The position numbers and the translations under genes are program-made. From Stomorhina lunata (taxonomy: Eukaryota > Arthropoda > Insecta > Diptera > Rhiniidae), in NCBI GenBank assembly GCA_933228675.1, contig OW121740.1:38857492-38921491 (forward strand): a DNA stretch of 64,000 bases, in the 5' to 3' direction. Positions within the stretch are counted from its first letter, which is position 1, and every line of letters starts with the position of its first letter. Under the pieces are notes generated by a model, which was not told where the DNA came from, did not search any database, and saw nothing but the letters and a program-made list of their open reading frames with translations. This document shows positions 21,601 to 34,735 of this stretch, one piece after another.

Positions 21601-23830
21601 TAGGAAATTTTTGAAAAATTTCCTTAAAAAAAAATAGGACATTTTTGAAAAATTTCCTATAAAAAAATAGGACATTTTTGAAAAATTTCCTATAAAAAAA
21701 TAGGATATTTTTGAAAAATTTCCTATAAAAAAANNNNNNNNNNNNNNNNNNNNNNNNNNNNNNNNNNNNNNNNNNNNNNNNNNNNNNNNNNNNNNNNNNN
21801 NNNNNNNNNNNNNNNNNNNNNNNNNNNNNNNNNNNNNNNNNNNNNNNNNNNNNNNNNNNNNNNNNNNNNNNNNNNNNNNNNNNNNNNNNNNNNNNNNNNN
21901 NNNNNNNNNNNNNNNNNNNNNNNNNNNNNNNNNTTCCTATAAAAATAAGAAATTTTTGAAAAATTCCCTATAAAAAAAAGACATTTTTGAAAAACTTCCT
22001 ATAGAAATAAGAAATTTTCGAAAAATTTCCTATAAAATTGAGAAATTTTTGAAAAATTTTCTATAAAAATAAGAAATTTTTAAAAATTTTGCTGTAATTT
22101 ATTATATTTTTACGAGAAATTTTTCAAAACTTTCTTGTTTTAATTCTTGTTTTTTGTCAAACATTTTTTATTATTATAGAACTTTTTTACTTTTATAGCA
22201 AATTTTTTAAAAATTTTCCACTTTTATAGGAAATTTTTCAAAAATTTCCTATTTTTTATAGGAAATTTTTCAAAATTTTCCTATTTTTATAGGAAATTTT
22301 TCAAAAATTTCCTAATTTTTATAGGAAATTTTTCAAAAATTTCCTAATTTTTATAGGAAATTTTTTAAAAATTTCCTAATATTTATAGGAAATTTTTCAA
22401 AAATTTCCTAATTTTTATTTGAAATTTTTCAAAAATGTCCTTATTTTTATAGGAAAATTTTCAAAAATTTCCTAATTTTTATAGGAAATTTTTCAAAAAT
22501 TTCCTATTTTTTATAGGAAAATTTTCAAAAATTTCCTATTTTTTATAGGAAATTTTTCAAAAATTTCCTATTTTTTATAGGAAATTTTTCAAAAATTTCA
22601 TATTTTTTATAGGAAATTTTTCAAAAATTTCATATTTTTTATTTTATTTATTATTTTTTATTAAATTTCCTATTGTTTATAGGAAATTTTTCAAAAATTT
22701 CCTAATTTTTATAGGAAATTTTTCAAAAATTTCCTAATTTTTATAGGAAATTTTTCAAAAATTTCCTAATTTTTATAGGAAATTTTTCAAAAATTTCCTT
22801 ATTTTTATAGGAAATTTTCCAAAAATTTCCTTATTTTTATAGAAAATTTTCCAAAAACTTCCTATTTTTATAGGAAATTTTTCAAAAATTTCCTAATTTT
22901 TATAGGAAATTCTTCAAAAATTTCCTAATTTTTATAGGAAATTTTTCAAAAATTTCCTTTTTTTTATAGGAAATTTTTCAAAAATTTCCTAATTTTTATA
23001 GGAAATTTTTCAAAAATTTTCTAATTTTTATAGGAAATTTTTCAAAAATTTTCTACTTTTATAGGAAATTTTTCAAAAAATTTATACTTTTATAGGGAAT
23101 TTTTCAAAAAATTTCTATTTTTATAGGAAATTTTTCAAAAATTTTCTATTTTTATAGGAAATTTTTTAAAAATTTTCTACTTTTATAGGAAATTTTTTAA
23201 AAATTTTCTACTTTTATAGGAAATTTTTTAAAAATTTTCTACTTTTATAGGAAATTTTTTAAAAATTTTTACATTTATAGAAAATTTTTCAAAAAATTCC
23301 TATTTTTAAAGGAAAATTTTTCAAAAATGACCTGTTTTTATTGGACATTTTTAAAAAATTTCATTTTTTTATCGGAAATTCTTCAAAATTTTAATTTTTT
23401 TATCTTACATTTTTCAAGAATTTCCTATTTTAATTGGAATTTTTTCAAAAATTTCTTATTTTAATTGGAAATTTTTCAAAAATTTCCTATTTTTATAGAA
23501 AATTTTTTAAAATTTTCCTATTTTTATAGAAAATTTTTAAAAAATTTCCCATTTTTATAGAAAAATAGTAAAAAATTTTCTAGTTTTATAGGAAATTTTT
23601 CAAAAATTACCTATTTTTATAGGAAATTTTTCAAAAATTTCCTACTTTTATAGGAAATTTTTCAAAATTTTTATAGGAAATTTTTCAAAAATTTCCTATT
23701 TTGATAGAAAATTTTTCAAAAATTTCCTATTTTTATAGGAAATTTTTCAAAAATTTCATATTTTTATAGGGAATTTTTCAAAAATTTCCTACTTTTATAG
23801 GAAATTGTTCAAAAATTTCTTATTGTTATA
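18690..23830. repeat. 31-bp palindromic minisatellite, large block with orientation switch
   Basis: The unit is a near-palindrome with core GAAATTTTTGAAAAATTTC flanked by G and C, plus a spacer TATAAAAATA; total 31 bp. Edges (18690-19800 and 23280-23830) are diverged and the centre (19860-20390, 21160-21480) is almost homogeneous. Units of 32-33 bp with a longer A run are common at 20400-21130. From about 22120 onward the units are the reverse complement (AAATTTTTCAAAAATTTCC with TATTTTTATA), so the array inverts around or just after the gap. Roughly 160 units from length. A 145-codon frame on the - strand at 20694-21128 is only the 33-bp units read as 11-residue repeats and is not a gene. 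Confidence 0.95.
21734..21933. other. Assembly gap (200 N)
   Basis: Exactly 200 N inside the minisatellite. The round number suggests a placeholder, so real array length and the point of orientation change are unknown. Confidence 1.
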
Positions 23831-25395
23831 GAAATTTTGTCACTTTTTCTAAAGAAAAACCTGCTAAGTTTTACTTTTTCTATAGAAGAACTAACGTTCG
23901 CTTTTCTATTGAAAAACCTTTTATTGCACTCTTTTTCCATTCTAAAAGTAATTTACGCTCATATAGTTCTTGTAACTGTTATTTTAATTAAAATCCTCTA
24001 ACATTTTCCCCTATTCAAAACACCTTGAATTTATACATTTTATGACCCTCCTACGTTTGTAGATAAATGTTGAAGTATTTCATGTGTAACGACACCATCT
24101 TCCTGTTAAATTTACCGTTTATTTTCGAGGTACATAGAACCCTAAAGCGAAAATGTTTCATTTATATGAATTCGTACGATTCGTGGTAACAGAACAGGCA
24201 AAATTGCACTTGAACTGTTTGAGCCTTCAAACAAAAACTGTGTGAAATTTCTGTGTATTTTCACTTAAAAACATTTCATGCGTTTTTCGGTAACAAGTGA
24301 AAGATAATCACTGAAAGACGCCTTCAGATTTATGCATTTCGTCGGTCTGTCCGTGTGTTTGTCTGTCTCAGTTTATCAAACAGGATGTTTGCACCTTTTC
24401 CCGGCTTCATGATATTCTTTTCATTTTGTGAATTTTGCAAGATAATAAAACAAATGTGCGTGAGTAGATGAAAAGGTAGAAAGAAGTAAAAGTTTTGGTG
24501 GCTGTGAACAAAAAGGTTGCATTTTACAGTTCTTTTACGGGTACATGGGATTTATTTGAGTTGTATCAGGGAATCTTTTTATAAAAAGAACCAAATGGTT
24601 ATGTGTAAAATTTATTTTTGCGTGTTTGTTTTAAATAAATTTTGTTTAAGCAAAAAGACCTAAACTCTATTTAAAATATAAAATTTCAAGGGGGATTTGT
24701 ATTGTTTTCCTGTGCCAAAGTGCACAGGTAGTTTTGGTTTGTCTTTGTAAGTAAATTGTTTTAAATAATAAGAAAATACACACATACATTTAACACAAGT
24801 ACACGATTTACGAGTATTTAAAGTGTTTAAAACATTTATTTTAACGGTAAATTATTTACAGAGTTTTTTGTAAAAAATTAATTTCAGTGAAAAAGACTTT
24901 GATATTTCCTTTGCTGGATTTTCCCATCTCTGCCCATGTCCGTATTTAAGAATTGAGGTGCAAAAACATCTGTTATAATAAAGACGATTAAAATCTCTTG
25001 TCTGCCGGTTTATTTGATGGCCTGTCTTTTGTTATATGAAGAAGAAGAAGAAGTAAGGTAGTAATTACTTTTTTGTTATGTAAAAATTTTCATACATATT
25101 TTATACATTTTTATAGGGGTAACGTAATTTAGGTCTAATGAGTTTAAGTAAGAGTGTTTTTTATAACGATTAAATTTTTATCATTAGGGAGAAAAAAGAA
25201 CTTTGAAGTAAATGCAATTAGAATTGTTCGAGTAAATTTATGCATGAGTGTATGTTTATAACCTACACTACCATAAGTGGGATATAATGTTTATAATGTA
25301 CAGAAATATTCACTAAAGGGCTTTAAGTTCTACGAATGATTTTGAATCAGTTACTGAATCGATTTAAATTTGACTAATTGTCGGAAATGATTAAA
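23831..25395. other. Non-coding, mostly unique stretch
   Basis: No recognised gene or element. It contains a GTCTGTCC/GTCTGTCTC tract near 24343-24370 and a GAAGAAGAAG tract near 25040. It looks less repetitive than its neighbours. Confidence 0.5.
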
Positions 25396-25613
25396 ATATA
25401 CAGTACCTGGTTGACCGAGCCTTGCTCGGAACTTTAGGATAAGCATTTTGAGGCAAATTTTAAAGTTTTCAAATATTTTATTGTATAAAGCATTAGCCAA
25501 ATAAATTAATTTATAGGAAATACATCGCACACAAATATCCAATTAATTTTGAATCATTTTATTCATTTTGTCCGATCAACACATGACCAAATGCATAGTT
25601 TACAGTTCAATTC

Positions 25614-26392
25614 ATTATACCCTTCACCGCCATAGGTGGAAAGGTTATTATAAGTTTGTGCTGATGTATGTAACGCATAGAAATATTTGTCTTAGACCCA
25701 CCTTTTAGTATACCAATAGGCTTAGAATCACTTTCTTTTAGCGATGTCCGTCCGTCTGGCTGGCTGGCTGGATCCCCATGTAAACCTTGTAATCAAACTA
25801 CAGGTCGCAATTCTAAAGATAGTTTGATCAAATTTGGCACAGATCATTTTATTGCTAATGGGACCATGACTATTGAAATTGGTTAAAATCGGTTCATTAT
25901 TTATGGTACCTCCCATAGGTCCCACTTCCCGGATTTGATATATTGGCCACAAATATCAATATTTTTCATGAAATTTAAAACAAATACTGCTTATGTAAAA
26001 TAAAATCACTGTACCAAATTTCGTTGAAATCGGTCCGCATTTGACCATAGCTCCCATACAAACTCTTCTTTAAAAATGCACTAAAGGAGACAAAAAATCA
26101 CTAAAACGCTCGTAAATCTAAAGATAATGAGTTTATTTTTTGCATACATAATTTTTGTAACAACTGTAATCAATTTGCCAAATTTTGGAGATAATCGGTC
26201 CACATTTGACCCTAGCTCTCACATAAGTCCAACGGAAACAGGTTAAACGTATAAGTTTTGAGAAAATGTTTGTATGATGGCAAAATTTAGCAGATATTTG
26301 TCTTTATACAGGAAAAATAACACATTTGACCTTATTTGTGAAGGGTATCGTATGGTCGGGCTTGACCGACTATAGCGCTTTCTTACTTGTTT
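25614..26392 (+). repeat. Interspersed repeat family B, copy 2
   Basis: It begins ATTATACCCTTCACCGCC and has the core GTCCGTCCGTCTGGCTGGCT at about 25748-25770. It ends GTGAAGGGTATCGTATGG, then hairpin GTCGG/CCGAC and TTTCTTACTTGTTT. Length is 779 bp with both ends present. Its removal restores the alignment of family C copy 1 with copy 2, which shows this is a true insertion. Confidence 0.85.
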
Positions 26393-26399
26393 TAAATAA

Positions 26400-26770
26400 T
26401 TTTCGGAAATTGGTCATAAATACTTACTTAGAAACTCTGGTCGGCTCATACGCAACAACTTTGCTAAAGATCATATCATGATCAAATGCACAGTTTACGA
26501 TTTAATTACCTTCGAGTAATTTTAAGTGACACCACCTGTCGGAAATCGGTCATACTAACTAAGAAACATTCGTCGGTTCATCCGCAACAACTTTGTTAAA
26601 GATCACAGAATGATCAAATGTGCAGATTACGATTTAATTAATTTTGCGTAATTTTCAGTAGCGTCACCTGCTGGAAATTGGTCAAACAAACCTTCGTCAG
26701 CTCATGCATAACAACTTTTTTTAAGATCATAGCATGATCAAATACACAGTTTATGATTTAATTTACTTTG
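26400..26770 (+). repeat. Tandem units inside family C copy 1
   Basis: Three units with landmark positions about 26469, 26601 and 26724 (spacings 132 and 123 bp). They are the reverse complement of the better-preserved block at 58850-59500. Confidence 0.75.
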
Positions 26771-26859
26771 AGTAAATTGCTTAGCCTTTGACCTTAACTG
26801 GTTTTATTTACAATTTAACTAGGTAAATATGTATATCTAATGCTAGGTATACAACTGCA

Positions 26860-29800
26860 CAACCGGTAACGTTAGTGGAAAAAATCACATTAAAGTCCCC
26901 CAGAACCAGATGTGCTTCTCCCTGTAGAAGGGTTCTGATGTTAGAACGGTAACCAGTAACTGGTAACTAGTTAAATGCGTAATGTAGACATTATATAGTT
27001 CTAACTCGATGTCTCCTGATATTCAAGATAAACTACAAGGAATTACCAATAATGCATGTCATTGGCAATTCCTAGAATATTAGTGCCGAAAATTGCAATA
27101 AAGTCCCCCAGAACCTGAAGTGTTTCTCCCTTTAGAAGGGTTTTATTATTGGAGACGGCAACCAATCGGACAACTGGTTACAGGATTAATGTAGACATTG
27201 TATAGTAGTAATTCCGAGTCTCCTTTTCTGATGGCAATCCTCGATCTTCAAGATATTGGTCTCTACTGTTTTTTGTTTCTTGAATCGCTGCGGCCACGAT
27301 GTTAAGTTGCATTAATATCGTTTTCTCTATTATATTGCCTTGAGACCAGAATTGATATGACCCAAAAAATTCGGACTTCGATCGCTGATGTTAGCGGCGA
27401 TGGATTATTCTTCCGAGGAGGTTGAGTTAGTTTCGTATTCCGATGACGAAGATGTTAAGTTCGAAGAAGATACTGAGTTTCTTCGCTCTGACTACTATCT
27501 GCCATGATGTAGTCCGGAACAATTTCCCAGCCCAACAGGGAACTGAAGTTTCTATTGATTGTATTATAGCCAATAAATTTGAATGATAAACGTACGGTAT
27601 TCAGAGACATTGAAATCTTGAGGTCGCTTTAGTTCAACTATGAGTAGGTGGTCTGATGCTAATGATACAACTGCGCACTAGGTTATGTAATTAACTAGAC
27701 CAGGACTTGCAATTGTGATGTCTAGTGAATTGGTACAATTACCGTTAATGTAAGTGGACTAGTCTGTCTGTTACAGTGCACCTCATTACCTATTCCCAGA
27801 AAGTTAATGCCAATAATAAGGTTAAATTCCTTTAGAACCAGATGTGTTTTTCCCTTAAGAAGGATTCTAATGTAAGTCGGACAACTAGTTACAGGCATAA
27901 TGTAGACATTACAAATTATTTTGCGATCTTCAAAATATTGGTCTCTACTGTCATGATCAGGAGATGGACCTCTATACTGAACTGTGTCGATAAACGCTAT
28001 GTCTTTACTGTAACTTCTATTGCGGTCTTTTAGGAGAACATTAAACCTGTTACAGCCTTGCACAAATTGTTGTTCAGTTGTGTTTCCTGGATATCTGCGA
28101 CCACGATGTTGTGTTGCAAGAATTGCTTTTTCGCTATTATCTTGCGCTGGAGGCTCCAATTGATGTCACCTAAGAAATTCGAGTTTTGATCGATGACGTA
28201 GCGGCAATGGAATTTGCTTTCGAAGAGTTTGGAAGTTATGTATTCCAATGACGAAGATCTTAAGTTAGAAGAAAACGCTGAGTTCCTTCTTTATTGGTAG
28301 TACGGCGTTGGTTGAAGTAACCTAGAAGCAGAAGTCATTTAAGAAATTCGGATTTCGATCGATGACGTCAGCGGCAATGGATTATGCTTTCGAAGAGTTT
28401 GAGGGAGCTATGTATTCCGATGACGAAGATCTTAAGTTAGAAGAAGACGTTTATTGGTAGTTCGGCGTTGGTTGAAGTAACCTAGAAGTATTTCTCCCTT
28501 TATAAGGGTTCTGATGTTAGGAGGGCAACCAGTCGGACAACTGGTTACAAGCCTAATGTAAACATTACAGTTTATATTCCCCGATCTTTAAAATATTGGT
28601 CTCCACTGTCAAGATCAGGAGATAGAACTCTTTAAATGCGATATCTCCACTGAAACTTCTGGCGGGTCTAGATGAACTTTTTATAATTTTGCATACTTTT
28701 TGTTCGGTTTTGTTTCTTGGAAACACGAAGTTATATTGTATAAATAGCGTTTTCTTTATTATCTTGACCTGGAATTGATGTCACCTAAGAAATTCGGATT
28801 TCAATCGATGACGTTAGCGGCGATGGATTATGCTTTCGAAGAGTTTGTGGAATTTATGCATTCCGATGACGAAGATGTTAAGCTAGAAGAAGACGCTGAG
28901 GTCCCTCTTTATTGGTTGTACTGCGTTTGTTGAAGTAACCTAGAAGCAGAAATATTTTTCCCTTTTGAACGGTTCTGATGTTGGGACGGTAACCAGTCGG
29001 ACAACTGGTTACAGGCTTAATGTAGACATTAAACATTATATTCCCGATCTTCAAAATATTGGTCTCCACTGTCAAGATCAGGATATAGAATTCTTTAAAT
29101 GCGATGTCTCCACTGCAACTTCTGGTGGGTTTTGATGAACATGTTACAACTTTGCATATTTTTTGTTCAGTTTTGTTTCTTGGATAGTCACGATTACAAG
29201 TTATGTTGTATAAATAGCGTTTTATCTATTATCTAGACCTGGAGGTCAGAACTGATATCACCCTAGAAATTCAGAGTATAATCGATGGTGTTGGTGGCAA
29301 TGGATTATGCTTCTAAAGAGGTTGAGGAAGTTACGTGTTCCGACGACGAAGATGTTAAATTAGAAGAAGACGCTGAGTTCCTTATTTATTGGTAGTACGG
29401 CGTTGGTTGAAGTAACCTAGAAGCTAAAGAATTTCTCCCTTTAGAAGGGTTCCGATGTTAGAAGGGCAACCAGTCGGACAACTGGTTACAAGCCTAATGT
29501 AGACATTACACTTTATATTCCCCGATCTTCAAAATATAGGTTTCCACTGTCAAGATCAGGAGACAGAACTCTTAAAATGCGATGTCTCCACTACAACTTC
29601 TGGTAGGTCTTAATGAACTTGTTACAACTTTGCACACTTTTTGTTCAGTTTTGTTTCTTGGATAGCTGCGGCCACGAAGTTATGTTGCATAAATAGCGTT
29701 TTCTCTATTATCTTCATCTAGAGGTCAGAATTGATATCACCCTAGAAATTCGGAATGCAGTCGATGGTGTTAGTGGTGATGGATTATGCTTCTGATGAGG

Positions 29801-30390
29801 TTGAGGGAGTTATGTATTCCGATGACGAAGATGTTAAGTTAGAAGAAGACGCTGAGTTCTTTCTGGTTACAAGCCTAATGGACATTACACATTATATTCT
29901 GCGATCTTCAAAATATTAGTCCCCACTGTCAAGATCAGGAGATAGAACTCTATATTGTACTGAACTGTGACGATAAATGTCATGTATCTACTGCAACTTC
30001 TGGTGGGTTTTGATGAACTTATTACAACTTTGAACACTTTTTGTTCAGCTTTGCTTCTTGGATAGCTGTGACCACGAAGTTATGTTGTATAAATAGGGTT
30101 TTCTCTATTATCTTGCCCTGGTGGTCAGAATTGATATCATCCTGGCAATTCAGAATGCTATCGATGGTGTTAGTGGCGATGGATTGTGCTTCTGAAGAAG
30201 TTGAGGAAGTTACGTGTTTCGACGGCGGAGATGTTCAGTTCAAAGAAGACTCTGAGTTTCTTCTCTATTGATAGTACGTATTTCAGTCCGAAATAATTTT
30301 TGAGATCACACCAGCCCAACATGAAACTGAACTTCCAATTGACTGTATTTTAGCCAAAAAATTTAAAGCAGGCGAAAAATTTAATTTTTG
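26860..30390 (-). pseudogene. Tandem array of decayed Jockey-like EN N-terminal segments
   Basis: About seven units of roughly 400-480 bp (some longer or deleted) repeat head to tail. Landmarks are the complement of EN codons, for example GACGAAGATGTTAAGTTAGA near 27445, 28240, 28417, 28868, 29348, 29827 and 30226. GGACAACTGGTTACAGGC variants lie near 26955, 27155, 27875, 28535, 28995, 29475 and 29865. On the - strand a unit reads GDINWSLQRKI, QHNIVVADIQETQLN, CNRFNVLLKDRNRS, then YIMPVTSCPT or IKPVTSCPTGYRPNI, and KGKIFLLLGYFN. This is the order of the first part of a Jockey-like ORF2 endonuclease up to 'LxGDFN'. The longest open frame is 27722-28159. No unit contains RT sequence. Each unit has stops and frameshifts, so none is functional. 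Confidence 0.8.
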
Positions 30391-31509
30391 TCTACCAGTG
30401 CGGAATGGGTACGTTAAATCCATATTGTTTAAGTATACGATTTTTTGTTTTATTCAAATCAAACTAAATTTAGTTCAAAAGAAGGACATCTAGTATTTTC
30501 TTGAACGTTCATATTTCAATATATTAAATGACATATTTGTTGGATTATATTCCATATTAAACAGAATCCTTGGTAATATGAGATTTTCTAGTTGTTGCTG
30601 TTGTTGGTTGAACTGAAATATTTATTTATTACAAAGAATCATGATTATTTAAAAATGTACCTTCAACGTTCATCCGTTTGTGTTGTACGAGTATAAAGTA
30701 CTATCCCACAGTAGGGAGGAGGAACAATTGGAAGGATGCATCATGAATGGTTGAATGAATTCTGAAACGAATTATAAATTATATTTATTTACTTGTTGGA
30801 TTTTATATGGATATGCTCTCTTATAACGTCTGTCTGTCTGTCGTTTCGACCTTACCCCATGGCAGTTTCTTTTATATGTTAGATTTTTTTTATACATTTT
30901 TTGCCTGCACACCCCGTGTGTGTTGAGTAGATCTTTTGTTCACTTTTTTTGCTACGGTTCTATTTAGTTACTTTTTGCTCTGTTACTATGTGTATCATGG
31001 ATGCGATGGGATGGTTGGATGGATGGATGCTGTTAATGTTGAGGATGACGATGATGATTTTATTGATGCGTGCAAAATGAGCACAGCATGTAGGTTGGTC
31101 GGGATTATGGATAGCAATGGTTCTTTTCTTATTTGTATTTTTCTTTCTTTTTTTGTTAATTTCATACAAACTCTATATAATTGGTAGGAGGTATCAATTG
31201 TTAAGATTGCTAGGAATTTTTTTTTGCTTTTTTGTTTTACTCTTAAATTCAATTGTGTGTGTGCGAGTGCTGTAGGGGATTGAAATTGATTGTTTTAGGG
31301 ATAATATTTTAAAATATATTTAATAATATAAAATAATCATGCATAACGGAAGGGACAAAAGGGATGTCATGCAAATATATATAAATTATTATTTATGTAT
31401 ATTACTTTAAGCTGCTACAAATTTGTTTAATACCTTTTATTTTAAAGACCTAAATAAGTAGAATTTTGTTACGGGCTCTAATACTGTTATGTGGGTCTAA
31501 TTATTCGAA
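30391..31509. other. Non-coding stretch
   Basis: It holds the last trace of the EN array, a GTCTGTCTGTC tract near 30829 and GATGGATGGATG near 31015-31028. The overlapping short open frames here reflect these simple repeats. No gene recognised. Confidence 0.5.
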
Positions 31510-34500
31510 AATTGACTATTTATAGAAAATTTTTGCAAAATTTACTATTTATAGGAAATTTTTCGAAAATTGACTATTTATAGGAAATTTTTCGAAAATT
31601 GAAAAATTTTCGAAAAATTACTATTTATAGGAAATTTTTCGAAAATTGACTATATATAGGAAATTTTTCGAAAACTGACTATTTAGAGGAAATTTTTCGA
31701 AAATTGACTATTTATAGGAAATTTTCCGAAAATTTACTATTTATAGGAAATTTTTCGAAAATTGACTATTTATAGAAAATTTTTCGAAAATTGACTATAT
31801 ATAGGAAATTTTCCGAAAATTTACTATATATAGCAAATTTTTCGAAAATTGACTATCTATAAGAAATTTTTCGAAAATTGACTATTTATAGAAAATTTTT
31901 CGAAAATTGACTATTTATAGAAAATTTTTCGAAAATTGACTATATATAGGAAATTTTTAGAAAATTGACTATTTATAGGAAATTTTTCGAAAATTGACTA
32001 TTTATAGGAAATTTTTCGAAAATTGACTATATATAGGAAATTTTTCGAAAATTGACTATTTATAGGAAATTTTTTCGTAATAGACTATTTATAGGAAATT
32101 TTTCGAAAATTGACTATTTAGAGGAAATTTTTCGAAAATTGACTTTTTATAGGAATTTTTTCGAAAATTGACTATTTATAGGAAATTTTTCGAAAATTGA
32201 CTATTTATAGGAAATTTTTCGAAAATTTACTATTTATAGGAAATTTTTCAAAAATTTACTATTTATAGGAAATTTTTCAAAAATTTACTATTTATAGCAA
32301 ATATTTCGAAAATTGACTATTTATAGGAAATTTTTCGAAAATTGACTATTTATAGAAAAATTTTCAAAAATTGACTATTTATAGAAAATTTTTCGAAAAT
32401 TGACTATTTATAGGAAATTTTTCGAAAATTTACTTTTTATAGGAAATCTTTCGAAAATTGACTATTTATAGGAAATTTTTCGAAAATTGTCTATTTAGAG
32501 GAAATTTTTCGAAAATTTACTATTTGTAGGATTTTTTTCGAAAATTGACTATTTATAGGAAATTTTTCGAAAATTGTCTATTTAGAGGAAATTTTTCGAA
32601 TATTTACTATTTGTTGGTTTTTTTTTTTCAAAAATTGACTATTTATAGGAAATTTTTCGAAAATTGACTATTTATAGGATATTTTTCGAAAATTGACTAT
32701 TTATAGGAAATTTTTCGAAAATTGACTATTTATAGGAAATTTTTCGAAAATTGACTATTTATAGGAAATTTTTCGAAAATTGACTATTTATAGGAAATTT
32801 TTCGAAAATTGACTATTTATAGGAAATTTTTCGAAAATTGACTATTTATAGGAAATTTTTCGAAAATTGACTACTTTATAGGAAATTTTTCAAAAATTGA
32901 CTATTTATAGAAAATTTTTCGAAAGTTGACTATTTATAGGAAATTTTTCGAAAATTGACTATTTATAGGAAATTTTTCGAAAATTGACTATTTATAGGAA
33001 ATTTTTCGAAAATTGACTATTTACAGGAAATTTTTCGAAAATTGACTTTTAATAGGAAATTTTTCGAAAATTGACTATATAGGAAATTATTCGAAAATTG
33101 ACTATTTATAGGAAATTTTTCGAAAATTTACTATTTTTAGGAAATTTTTCGAAAATTTACTATGCATAGAAAATTTTTCGAAAATATACTATGTATAGAA
33201 AATTTTTCGAAACTTGACTATTTATAGGAAATTTTTCGAAAATTGACTATTTATAGGAAATTTTTTGAAAATTGACTATTTATAGGAAATTTTTCGAAAA
33301 TTGACTATTTATAGGAAAATTTTCGAAAATTGACTATTTATAGAAAATTTTTCGAAAATTGACTATTTATAGGAAATTTTTCGAAAATTGACTATTTATA
33401 GGAAAATTTTCGAAAATTGACTATTTATAGGAAATTTTTCGAAAATTTAATATTTATAGGAAATTTTTCGAAAATTGAATATTTCTTGGGAATTTTTCGA
33501 AAAAGTACTATTTTCGAAAATTTACTATTATAGGAAATTTTTCGAAAATTGACTATTTATAGTAAATTTTTCGAAAATTGACTATTTATAGGAAATTTTT
33601 CGAAAATTTACTATTTATAGGAAAGTTTTCGAAAATTGACTATTTATAGGAAATTTTTCGAACATTGACTATTTATAGGAAATTTTTTAAAAATTGACTA
33701 TTTATAGGAAATTTTTCGAAAATTGACTATTTATAGGAAATTTTTCGAAAATTGACTATTTTTAGGAAATTTTTCGAAAATTTAATATTTATAGGAAATT
33801 TTTCGAAAATTTAATATTTATAGGAAATTTTTCGAAAATTTAATATTTCTTGGGAATTTTTCGAAAATTTACTATTTTCGAAAATTTACTATTTATAGGA
33901 AATTTTTCGAAAATTTACTATTTATAGTAGGAAAATTTTCGAAAACTTACTATTATAGGAAATTTTTCGAAAATTGACTATTTATAGGAAATTTTCAAAA
34001 ATTGACTATTTATAGGACATTTTTCGAAAATTGACCATTTATAGGAAATTTTTTCATAATAGACTATTTATAGGAAATTTTTCGAAAATTGACTATTTAG
34101 AGGAAATTTTTCGAAAATTGACTATTTATAGGAAATTTTTCGAAAATTTACTTTTTACATTAAATTTTTCGAAAATTAACTATTTATAGAAAATTTTTCG
34201 AAAATTGACTTTTTATAGGAAATTTTTCGAAAATTGACTATTAATAGGAAATTTTTCGAAAATTGACTATTTATAGAAAATTTTTCGAAAATTGACTTTT
34301 TATAGGAAATTTTTCGAAAATTTACTTTTTATATTAAATTTTTCGAAAATTAACTATTTATAGAAAATTTTTCGAAAATTGACTTTTTATAGGAAATTTT
34401 TCGAAAATTGACTATTAATAGGAAATTTTTCGAAAATTGACTATTTATAGAAAATTTTTCGAAAATTGACTTTTTATAGGAAATTTTTCGAAAATTTACT

Positions 34501-34735
34501 ATTTAGAGGAAACTTTTCAAAAATTTACTATTTAGAGGAAATTTTTCGAAAATTTACTATTTATAGGAAATTTTTCGAAAATTTAATTTTTATAGGAAAT
34601 TTTTCGAAAATTTACTATTTATAGAAAATTTTTCGAAAATTGACTTTTTATAGGAAATTTTTCGAAAATTGACTATTAATAGGAAATTTTTCGAAAATTG
34701 TCTAATAATAGGAAATTTTTCGAAAATTGAGTAGG
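31510..34735 (+). repeat. 29-bp minisatellite
   Basis: The unit is GGAAATTTTTCGAAAATTG followed by ACTATTTATA (29 bp); roughly 110 units from length, in one orientation. The most homogeneous part is about 32690-32870 and 33230-33420. Common variants are TTACTA for TGACTA, AGAAAA for AGGAAA, and higher-order blocks such as the near-identical runs at about 34140-34300 and 34315-34480. The core differs from the 31-bp palindromic unit mainly by a central CG and a changed spacer, so the two arrays look related. Confidence 0.95.

Larger units (their letters stand above)
25395..26830 (+). repeat. Interspersed repeat family C, copy 1, split by family B
   Basis: It starts near CAGTACCTGGTTGA with a hairpin CCGAGC-CTT-GCTCGG (25415-25429). 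It continues to 25613, is interrupted by family B (25614-26392), and resumes with a tandem block (26400-26770). That block has three units of about 125-132 bp, each carrying a variant of GATCATAGCATGATCAAAT and, in two, an 'ACACCACCTGTCGGAAAT'-like phrase. The opposite-strand relative is at 58208-59720. Boundaries at the right end are uncertain. Confidence 0.7.

Noticed and set aside
18690..23830. CRISPR-like array
   Set aside because: Contiguous tandem units with no unique spacers, in a eukaryotic sequence; this is a minisatellite.
28417..28450. Acidic peptide frames (DDEDVKLEEDAE-like) recurring on the + strand in 27.4-30.3 kb
   Set aside because: They are the complement of repeated non-LTR endonuclease sequence, whose meaningful reading is on the - strand.
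30936..31252. Overlapping open frames near GGATGGATGG repeats
   Set aside because: Overlap on both strands, simple-repeat content, no recognised domain and no good start.
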